19,020 nt of DNA from an uncultured Fimbriimonadales bacterium (GTDB taxonomy: Bacteria > Armatimonadota > Fimbriimonadia > Fimbriimonadales > GBS-DC), in NCBI GenBank assembly GCA_937925775.1, contig CALAMM010000101.1, positions 1 to 19,020 of the forward strand. The letters run 5' to 3'. Shown piece after piece: positions 7,434 to 13,665 of the stretch. The stretch's first letter is position 1. Each line of letters opens with the position of its first letter. The notes beneath the pieces were generated by a model. It was not told the origin of the DNA. It did not search any database and saw nothing but the letters and a program-made list of their open reading frames with translations. A program made the translations under genes and the position numbers.

Positions 7434-7802
7434 ATGAAACTTGGAAGTGTTGTCGCGCTTGCGTTGGTACTTGCGGGGATTGCGTTCACCGTACGGGCGT
7501 TCGTATCCAACACCAGTCCCTATGTTAAGGTGAACCAGCTCGAAACGCGCGGGCAGCATGTTCACCTCCCGTTGAAACCTCTGCACGACACGATTCAGTT
7601 CGATATCAAAACGATGACCCTCACTTTCGAAGGCGAGGACGATACGGGGCGCGTGAAGGTGGTGTACCCCAAGGGCAAGCCGAACAACTTCGAAGCCGCC
7701 ACGCAGGTGGTGGTGATTGGCAGCTACAAGGATGGGGTGTTTCACGCCGAGGAGATGCTGGTGAAGTGCCCCAGTAAGTATCAGGGCGAGACGCAGAAAT
7801 AA
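7434..7802 (+). CDS. ccmE: Cytochrome c maturation heme chaperone CcmE, CxxxY type
   Basis: The 122-residue membrane-anchored chaperone carries heme outside the membrane from the CcmABCD machinery to CcmF. It has one N-terminal transmembrane anchor (about residues 4-24) and a small beta-barrel OB-fold domain (about 30-105, including YVKVNQL, FEGEDDTGRVKVVYPKGKPNNF and VVVIGSYKDGVF). The heme-attachment motif is C112-P-S-K-Y116, i.e. CxxxY, where the classical proteins have HxxxY. The Cys form is known from archaea, some sulfate reducers and Gram-positive bacteria. The ATG at 7434 is chosen because it begins the signal anchor. A GTG 21 bases upstream would place the -10 box inside the gene. 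ccmF follows after 68 bases. Confidence 0.9.
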   Translation: MKLGSVVALALVLAGIAFTVRAFVSNTSPYVKVNQLETRGQHVHLPLKPLHDTIQFDIKTMTLTFEGEDDTGRVKVVYPKGKPNNFEAATQVVVIGSYKDGVFHAEEMLVKCPSKYQGETQK

Positions 7803-7803
7803 C

Positions 7804-7860
7804 AGTGGCTTGGACATTCTTGTCCAAGCACTAACGCACGGACAGGAATGTCCGTGCCAC
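7804..7860. repeat. Head-to-head pair of 22-nt hairpin repeats between ccmE and ccmF
   Basis: The first hairpin pairs GCTTGGACA (7808-7816) with TGTCCAAGC (7821-7829) around the loop TTCT. An outer AGT/ACT pair (7804-7806, 7830-7832) extends it across one bulged G. The second pairs GCACGGACA (7836-7844) with TGTCCGTGC (7849-7857) around the loop GGAA. Read on the opposite strand, the second is the same element as the first, with GTGGC in front of both. The differing arm positions (TT/AA versus AC/GT) are compensated so pairing is kept. There is no U-tract, so these are not standard terminators. They resemble REP/BIME-type palindromes; the second ends directly before the ccmF ribosome binding site. 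Confidence 0.85.
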
Positions 7861-7870
7861 GAGGGTGAAT

Positions 7871-10240
7871 ATGATAACAGGTTATGTTGTTGTCTGGACG
7901 GGCGTGGTTCTCGCGCTTGCTTCCGTGCTGCTCTACGCGCTGAGCGGGAAGTATTCCCAGGTTGTGCGTTGGGCGCGTGGGGCGTTTGTTGGGGCGTTCG
8001 TGGCGGTTATCGGCGCGGAAGCGTTGCTCATCTACGCGCTACTTGTCGGGCGGTACGACCTTCAGTATGTGTTCAGTTTTAGCGAGCGTTCGTTGACGCC
8101 GCTGTTCAAAATCGCCAGCGCGTGGGCAGGTCAGGAGGGCAGCTTCCTGCTGTGGGCACTCTGGACAGGCATTTACGGGCTGATCCTGATGCGCACTGCT
8201 GGGGGCTATGAGCGCTGGGTGATGACGGTGTACGGCGGCGTGCTGCTGCTGCTGGTGGCGATTCTGGCGTTCCAGAGTCCGTTTGCCCCGTTGCCCAAGC
8301 CCGACCCTGCGCCCCCTGTGTGGCCCCCGCAAGACGGATTCGGGTTGAACCCTGTGCTGGAGAACCCGTGGATGAAGATTCATCCGCCGATAATCTTTGC
8401 GGGGTTCGCGGCGCTGACCGTTCCATTCGCCTACGCGGTGGCTGCGCTGTGGCGGCACGAATACCATGAGTTCGCGGTGCGCGTGCGCCCGTGGGCGATT
8501 TACTCCGCGACGATGCTCGGCTTTGGTCTCGCGCTGGGTGGCTACTGGGCGTATGAGACGCTCGGCTGGGGCGGGTTCTGGGCGTGGGACCCTGTGGAGA
8601 ACAGCTCCTACTTTCCGTGGCTGTTGATGGCAGCGGGATTTCATGGACTGCTCCTCCAGATTAATCGCGGACGGATGGTTCGGTGGAACCCCTTGCTGCT
8701 GGCGGTTCCGTTTATCCTGTTCCTGTACGGCACTTTTTTAACGCGCAGCGGTGCGCTCGCGGAGGTCTCCGTGCATTCGTTTGTGAATATGGAGACCAAT
8801 GCGCTCAAGCTCCTGATGGGGATGCTCCTTGGCAGCGGTATGTTGACGCTGGGGCTGTGGGTGTGGCGTTATCGGCAGATGCCGCTCCCTGCGCCCGACA
8901 CGACACGGGGCTTCTCGCGCGAGGCGGCGGTACGCTGGGGCATTATGTTGCTCTCCCTCTCCGCGCTGATTAGCCTGATTGGAACCTCGTGGCCCCTGAT
9001 TACCCGCGCCGTTGGCAAGCAGATGGCAGCGCTCAAGCCCGAATTTTACAATCAGGTGCATCTCCCGTGGATTGTGATTACGGCGGTGGTGCTGGCGGCG
9101 GCTCCGATGCTCAGTTGGCGCGGCATGTCGCTGGATGCGATTCTGGAGCGTCTGACGAAAAGCTGGCTGGCGGCGGTGGGGACGGGATTCGCGCTGTTCT
9201 TCTTGGGCTTCCGTGAACCCGTAACCCTGCTGATTTGCACGCTCGTCGCCTTCACGGCGTATGCGAACCTTGGGGCAATCTGGCGGCGGTTGCGCACCTC
9301 GCGCCTGACTTTAGGGGGCTTCCTCACGCATGTCGGGCTGGCGGTCACGATTCTGGGACTGATCCTCTCCTACGCTTACGAACGCAAAGAGCGCGTGGTG
9401 CTGGTGCAAGGGCAGGATACCTTCGCGATGGGCTACAAGTGGCGCTACTTGGGCATGACGGGCAACGAGAAGTTCCCTGGCGACCCGCTCGCCGATAAGT
9501 TCAACCGCGTGCGCATCGAAATCGCCTCGCACAAGGAGAAGTTCGTTGTTGAGCCGCGCTTCTACCAAGACCAGCGGCGCGAGACAGGCAACAATGTAGT
9601 GTGGCCCGCCATTATCCGCTGGTGGGACCACGATTTGTATGTGTCGTTCTTTGCGCCTCCGCAGGTAGATGCCACGCCGTTGACGCTGAGCGTGCGCGAA
9701 AACGAGAAAGGCACGGTGGACAAGTACACGATAGAGTTTCTGGGCTTTCAGACGGGGGGATCGATGGGGGGCGAGGGCTTCCGTGCGATTGCCAAAGCCC
9801 GCGTGAGCCACCCCGACTGGAAAGCCCCTGTAGAGGTCGAGCCGTTTCGCATCGTCACAAGCAGCGGAGTCGTGCCCATCCCCGTGCCACTCCCCGATGG
9901 TGCCCAAATCCTGGTGGGGCAGATGGATGTGAACCGACGGCAGGTACAGTTCCAGCTGGTGATGGTGCCAGGCAAGCCTGAGACTACGCCGCGCTGGGTC
10001 ATCCCGCTGGAGGTGTACTACAAGCCGTTCACGATCCTGGTATGGCTGGGTCCGCCGTTGACGCTGCTGGGCGGGCTGTTGGCGACCCTGCGACGCGCGC
10101 GCGATGGGAAATACGGCGTGGCGCGGGCAACGCTGGAGCCGTTCCCCGCACCACCACCGCGCCCCATCACGCCGCGACGGCGCAACCCCCGCCGCGCAAA
10201 GGAACCTGTCGTGGCACACTCAGAACAGGCACAGGAATAA
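7871..10240 (+). CDS. ccmF: Cytochrome c heme lyase subunit CcmF
   Basis: The 789-residue polytopic membrane protein is the heme lyase core of System I cytochrome c maturation. It takes heme from CcmE and attaches it to apocytochrome CxxCH motifs. N-terminal helices include WAGQEGSFLLWALW. HPPI lies at about 171-174, and the tryptophan-rich WWD heme-handling motif WGGFWAWDPVENSSYFPWL at about 233-251. FLTRSGALAEVSVHSF follows with its conserved histidine. A large outside domain near residues 500-720 precedes the last helix, and a basic cytosolic tail (PRRRNPRRAK) ends the protein, which makes it longer than the usual 630-700 residues. The ATG at 7871 is chosen because GAGG lies six bases upstream; a GTG at 7865 overlaps that site. 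CcmABCD, G and H genes are not in the window. Confidence 0.95.
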   Translation: MITGYVVVWTGVVLALASVLLYALSGKYSQVVRWARGAFVGAFVAVIGAEALLIYALLVGRYDLQYVFSFSERSLTPLFKIASAWAGQEGSFLLWALWTGIYGLILMRTAGGYERWVMTVYGGVLLLLVAILAFQSPFAPLPKPDPAPPVWPPQDGFGLNPVLENPWMKIHPPIIFAGFAALTVPFAYAVAALWRHEYHEFAVRVRPWAIYSATMLGFGLALGGYWAYETLGWGGFWAWDPVENSSYFPWLLMAAGFHGLLLQINRGRMVRWNPLLLAVPFILFLYGTFLTRSGALAEVSVHSFVNMETNALKLLMGMLLGSGMLTLGLWVWRYRQMPLPAPDTTRGFSREAAVRWGIMLLSLSALISLIGTSWPLITRAVGKQMAALKPEFYNQVHLPWIVITAVVLAAAPMLSWRGMSLDAILERLTKSWLAAVGTGFALFFLGFREPVTLLICTLVAFTAYANLGAIWRRLRTSRLTLGGFLTHVGLAVTILGLILSYAYERKERVVLVQGQDTFAMGYKWRYLGMTGNEKFPGDPLADKFNRVRIEIASHKEKFVVEPRFYQDQRRETGNNVVWPAIIRWWDHDLYVSFFAPPQVDATPLTLSVRENEKGTVDKYTIEFLGFQTGGSMGGEGFRAIAKARVSHPDWKAPVEVEPFRIVTSSGVVPIPVPLPDGAQILVGQMDVNRRQVQFQLVMVPGKPETTPRWVIPLEVYYKPFTILVWLGPPLTLLGGLLATLRRARDGKYGVARATLEPFPAPPPRPITPRRRNPRRAKEPVVAHSEQAQE

Positions 10241-10283
10241 CAGGAGAAACCACCTCCGTGCCCACCCGATTTACCGAACACCC

Positions 10284-10697
10284 TCAGCCCTCCTCGTCAG
10301 CCGCGCGGAAAATAAGCGTGAGCGCCGCGTAGTCGTCGTAGGGTTCTGGGGGCACACGCATCCCTTTCGGGAGCAGGCGTCGCCAGCCGCGCGGCGGATG
10401 ATAGCAGAAGTAGAGCTCTCGCGCCTGCAAAGTTGTGTCCCGCTCCTCAACCTGCTCCCAGCGAACATCGGGGAACCACTCTTTTAGGAGTGGGAGCAGG
10501 TGTTTTGCGCCCGTGCCTGCCCCAAGCAGGAACCGTTCGGGCGCGAACTGCGCACGACCGTGTTCCAGCGTCTCCCGCAACTGCTCTGGAGACACGATTG
10601 CGCGAAACAGCACGCGCCACTCGCCGCCGAGACGCTCAGCCACGGCGACACCCACCTTGCGCCTGCCAGGATCGATAGCCAAGTAGCGAATGGACAC
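10284..10697 (-). CDS. YqgF-like RNase H-fold protein (putative pre-16S rRNA nuclease family)
   Basis: The protein of about 137 residues has the RuvC/YqgF RNase H-like fold: an N-terminal AIDPGRRKVGVAV strand-turn with D9, then EERDTTLQARELY (acidic E84/E85/D87), then a C-terminal DDYAALTLI with D121/D122. The block PPRGWRRLLPKGMRVPPEPYDD is characteristic of the cyanobacterial-type branch rather than E. coli YqgF. Classical members process 16S rRNA 5' ends; the activity of this branch is less certain. The GTG at 10697 is only one base after an AGGAGG site, which is too close. The real start may be the ATT two codons later or a TTG at codon 6. The gene is convergent with ccmF and divergent from the aminotransferase. 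Confidence 0.75.
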   Translation of the reverse strand: MSIRYLAIDPGRRKVGVAVAERLGGEWRVLFRAIVSPEQLRETLEHGRAQFAPERFLLGAGTGAKHLLPLLKEWFPDVRWEQVEERDTTLQARELYFCYHPPRGWRRLLPKGMRVPPEPYDDYAALTLIFRAADEEG

Positions 10698-10754
10698 GCC
10701 TCCTGAGTAGGTATACCCATTCAGGCACGGGGTCGAGGTATCCTCTGTAGCGCA

Positions 10755-11957
10755 ATGCGGAGGCTACTTTCGGAACGGGCGCGTCAAGTACAGCCGTCAC
10801 TGACCCTCGCGCTCACAGCGCAGGCGCAAGAACTGCGACGGCAGGGCAAGGACATTCTGAGCTTCACGGCAGGCGAACCCGACTTCGACACTCCCGACTT
10901 CGCTAAAACGGGCGCGCTGGAGGCGATTCACGCAGGCTACACAAAGTATACGCCGACACCTGGCATCCTTCCCCTGCGCGAAGCCATCAGCGCGAAGTTC
11001 GAGCGGGAGAACGGGCTGCGCTATGCCCCCGACCAGATTGTGGTCTCCTGCGGCGCGAAACACTCGCTCTTCGGCGCGTTCATGGCCATCTTAGACCCCG
11101 GCGACGAGGTCATTATCCCCACGCCGTGCTGGGTTTCGTATCCAGAGCAGGTGCGGCTGATGGGGGCAACGCCCGTGTTCGTGCCCGCCGATGAATCGAC
11201 CGACTTCCTCCCCGACTACGATGCCCTGCGCCGCGCCCTCACCCAGCGCACGAAAGCGATTGTGCTGAACACGCCCTGCAACCCCACAGGGGCTGTGTAT
11301 AGCCGACAGCACCTCAAAGCAATCGCCTCACTGGCGCTGACCCACGACCTGTGGATTGTCGCCGACGAAATCTATGAGCATCTGACCTACGATGGCAGCA
11401 CGCACGAGAGCATCGGTGCGCTGAGCAAGGAGGTGCTGAATCGCACGATTACCGTGAACGGTGTGTCCAAAAGTTTCGCGATGACGGGTTGGCGGATAGG
11501 GTATCTGGGTGCGCCTCCTGAAGTTGTCCGCGCTGTAAGTTGCCTCCAGGATCAGATGACCTCCAACGCCTGCACGATTGCGCAGCATGCGGCGCTGGCC
11601 GCGTTGCAAAACGCCGACTCGCAGTGGTACGACTCTGTGCGCATGACCTTCGACCGTCGTCGTCAGCGGATGGTGGAGGGGTTGAACCGCATCGAGGGCA
11701 TTCGATGCGGGGCGCCGCGAGGGGCGTTTTATGTGTTTGCGAATGTGCAGGGGCTAATCGGACGGCGTTGGCAGGGGCGTGTGTTGGAGTCGTCGGCGGA
11801 TGTGGCGGCGTTCCTGCTTGAGGCGGCGGGCGTGGCGACCGTGCCCGGCGAAGGGTTCCACGCGCCAGGCTACCTCCGCCTTTCGTACGCCACCTCCGAG
11901 GCGGTTATTCAAGCAGGAATCGAACGGATGGCGGAGGCGGTGAGCCAACTAAAGTAG
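10755..11957 (+). CDS. Class I aspartate aminotransferase (aspartate/prephenate type, subgroup I-gamma/1b-like)
   Basis: The 400-residue PLP enzyme transfers the amino group of aspartate to 2-oxoglutarate. Visible residues are K239 in VNGVSKSFAMTGWRIGY (Schiff base), N176 in NTPCNPTGA, D204 and Y207 in VADEIYEHL (cofactor binding) and R375 in YLRLSYATS (substrate carboxylate). The N-terminus (SLTLALTAQAQELRRQGKDILSFTAGEPDFDTP) strongly resembles Thermus-type AspC. Members of this group can also use prephenate, and the sequence alone does not decide. The ATG at 10755 has only a weak, distant GAGGT upstream. A TATCCT box (10739-10744) lies just before it, but no -35 was found. The gene is divergent from the yqgF-like gene and convergent with pgk. 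Confidence 0.92.
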   Translation: MRRLLSERARQVQPSLTLALTAQAQELRRQGKDILSFTAGEPDFDTPDFAKTGALEAIHAGYTKYTPTPGILPLREAISAKFERENGLRYAPDQIVVSCGAKHSLFGAFMAILDPGDEVIIPTPCWVSYPEQVRLMGATPVFVPADESTDFLPDYDALRRALTQRTKAIVLNTPCNPTGAVYSRQHLKAIASLALTHDLWIVADEIYEHLTYDGSTHESIGALSKEVLNRTITVNGVSKSFAMTGWRIGYLGAPPEVVRAVSCLQDQMTSNACTIAQHAALAALQNADSQWYDSVRMTFDRRRQRMVEGLNRIEGIRCGAPRGAFYVFANVQGLIGRRWQGRVLESSADVAAFLLEAAGVATVPGEGFHAPGYLRLSYATSEAVIQAGIERMAEAVSQLK

Positions 11958-11988
11958 CCTCGTCGGCAGCTGACGAAACAACGGCTAC
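11954..11988. terminator. Possible bidirectional terminator between the aminotransferase gene and pgk
   Basis: Two nested inverted repeats lie between the convergent stop codons. The outer pair is GTAGCC (11954-11959) with GGCTAC (11983-11988). The inner pair is TCGTC (11960-11964) with GACGA (11972-11976), with a seven-base loop and six unpaired bases on the 3' side. The outer arm includes the aminotransferase stop codon. T-rich stretches after it are short (TATTCTTTAT on plus, TTTAG on minus), so termination is only inferred. Confidence 0.45.
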
Positions 11989-11989
11989 C

Positions 11990-13165
11990 CTATTCTTTAT
12001 CCATCAGGGCGGCGACGCCTGGGAGGATGCGCCCTTCCAAAAACTCCAGCGACGCGCCGCCGCCCGTGGAGATGTGGGTCATTTTATCCGCGAAGCCGAG
12101 CTGCTCCGCGGCTGCTGCCGTATCGCCCCCGCCTAAGATGGACACCGCGCCCGACTCGGCTAACGCCTGCATCACCGCTCGTGTGCCTTGCTCAAACGGT
12201 GGGGTCTCGAACGCCCCCAGCGGTCCGTTCCACACCACCGTGCGCGCGTTTCGAATCGCCTCCCCGAACGCCTGCGCTGTTTCAGAGCCGATATCCAGCC
12301 CCATCTGGTCGGGCGGGATCTGGCTCACGGGCACGGTTCGAGTGGGCGGGTTCGGCTCCAACGCGGGCGCGACCACGACATCGCGCGGCAGGAGGAGCTT
12401 GTCGCCTGCCTGACGCAACACCTGCGCAGCGAACTCCAGATTCTCGACATCCAGCAACGACTTGCCGATCTCGTAGCCCTGCGCTTTGAGGAAAGTGAAC
12501 GCCATCCCGCCGCCAATCAGCAGACGGTCTACTTTGGGGAGCAGGTTCTGAATCACGCCGATTTTGTCATGCACCTTCGCGCCGCCCAGAATCGCGATGA
12601 AGGGGCGTTCTGGGTTGCCCAACACTTGCCCCAGATAGCGCAGCTCTTTCTCCATGAGCAGACCTGCAACGGCGGGCAGGTAGTGCGCGACGCCTTCGGT
12701 GGAGGCGTGTGCCCGATGCGCTGAGCCGAAGGCGTCGTTCACATACACCTCGCCCAGCCGCGCCAGCGCCTGAGCAAACTCAGGGTCGTTCGCCTCTTCT
12801 TGCTGGTAGAAACGCACATTCTCCAGCAACGCCACGGAGTTCGGGGGTAGGCTCTGCACGCCCTGCTCCACCGCCGCGCCGATGCAATCCTCGAAGAAAT
12901 GCACAGGGCGTCCCAGCAGCTGGCTCAACCGCTCCGCCACAGGGCGCAGGCTGAACTCCGGGTTGCGCTGCCCCTTCGGACGCCCGAAATGCGACATCAG
13001 GACGACTGTCGCGCCCTGCTCCAGCAGGTACTGAATCGTGGGCAGCGACTCCCGAATGCGTCGGTCATCCGTGATTTGTCCCTCGCGCATCGGCACATTG
13101 AAGTCCACTCGCACCAGCACGCGCTTGCCGCGCACATCAATCTCGCGAACCGTGAGTTTGTTCAT
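11990..13165 (-). CDS. pgk: Phosphoglycerate kinase
   Basis: The 391-residue glycolytic enzyme converts 1,3-bisphosphoglycerate + ADP to 3-phosphoglycerate + ATP. N-domain substrate residues are DFNVP (D21, N23), SHFGRPKG (59-65), ENVRFY with R118, and AHRAHAS with R151. The hinge and nucleotide domain show LGGAKVHDKI (193-202), GGGMAFTFL (218-226), WNGPLGAFE (312-320), GGGDTAAAAEQLG (345-357) and HISTGGGASLEFLEG (364-378). The ATG at 13165 is chosen from the conserved MNKLTVREIDVRGKRVLVRVD start (split here as family motif) and a GGGGAAG site upstream. The open frame continues to 13606 but only as dinB shadow. The start is two bases after the dinB-like stop, so the two are probably co-transcribed. 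Confidence 0.98.
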   Translation of the reverse strand: MNKLTVREIDVRGKRVLVRVDFNVPMREGQITDDRRIRESLPTIQYLLEQGATVVLMSHFGRPKGQRNPEFSLRPVAERLSQLLGRPVHFFEDCIGAAVEQGVQSLPPNSVALLENVRFYQQEEANDPEFAQALARLGEVYVNDAFGSAHRAHASTEGVAHYLPAVAGLLMEKELRYLGQVLGNPERPFIAILGGAKVHDKIGVIQNLLPKVDRLLIGGGMAFTFLKAQGYEIGKSLLDVENLEFAAQVLRQAGDKLLLPRDVVVAPALEPNPPTRTVPVSQIPPDQMGLDIGSETAQAFGEAIRNARTVVWNGPLGAFETPPFEQGTRAVMQALAESGAVSILGGGDTAAAAEQLGFADKMTHISTGGGASLEFLEGRILPGVAALMDKE

Positions 13166-13167
13166 CG

Positions 13168-13665
13168 CTACTTCCCCTTCAACGCTGCGTAAAGCCCACG
13201 AATGTAGGTAATCTGCCCTGCGTGATACACATCGTGTTCGGCGAGCATCAGAAAGAGGTCGCCGGTGGTCATCCGTCCGCCGCCCCAGTAGGGTCGCTCC
13301 ACTTCGAGGTCGTCGTCGGTGAGGGGGGCAAGCGCATCGAGCGTCGTTTCGTAGCCTTCCTGAGCGATTTGAAGCGCTGCATTCAGGTTGCCTCCCATCG
13401 CGCGGAAACGCAGTTCCATCGCCCGCCAGTCCACCCCGCCCTCGCCGAAGGCTGTGGAGATCTGTACGAGCTTGTCCGCGCCCAAATGAAAGATTATCTT
13501 GAGAATCGAGCCGTCCGCCCAGCGGTAGCCCCTGTAGCCCGTCGGTGGAACCCACAGGGCTTCCTCTTCGGTCAAGTTGCGCACGGCAGTCTTGAAACTG
13601 TGCCACGCGCTACCCTCGTAGTTGCGCACAATCAGTTCCCTCAGGAAGTTAACCCGTGTCCTCAT
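13168..13665 (-). CDS. DinB/YfiT-like four-helix metal-binding protein
   Basis: The 165-residue protein fits the DinB superfamily: a predicted four-helix bundle with a three-histidine metal site. Candidates are H60 (KIIFHLGADK), H144 and H148 (AEHDVYHAGQ), the classical H...HxxxH pattern near the C-terminus. Family members include thiol transferases that use bacillithiol or mycothiol and many proteins of unknown role, so no reaction can be assigned. It overlaps the pabBC 3' end by 17 bases and has a GGAG site six bases before its ATG inside the pabBC end. It lies two bases before pgk. This packing indicates co-transcription but not a shared pathway. Confidence 0.8.
   Translation of the reverse strand: MRTRVNFLRELIVRNYEGSAWHSFKTAVRNLTEEEALWVPPTGYRGYRWADGSILKIIFHLGADKLVQISTAFGEGGVDWRAMELRFRAMGGNLNAALQIAQEGYETTLDALAPLTDDDLEVERPYWGGGRMTTGDLFLMLAEHDVYHAGQITYIRGLYAALKGK

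Noticed and set aside
7320..7817. Long upstream extension of the S14 reading frame
   Set aside because: It runs antisense through ccmE and past the clear rpsZ promoter and ribosome binding site; S14 is complete at 61 residues.
10258..10332. 24-codon frame after ccmF beginning with GTG behind an AGGAG
   Set aside because: Spacing to the GTG is too long, it overlaps the convergent YqgF-like gene, and the peptide has no recognisable features.
13166..13606. N-terminal extension of phosphoglycerate kinase
   Set aside because: It is an out-of-frame reading of the DinB-like gene, and pgk has its own ribosome binding site and conserved start at 13165.
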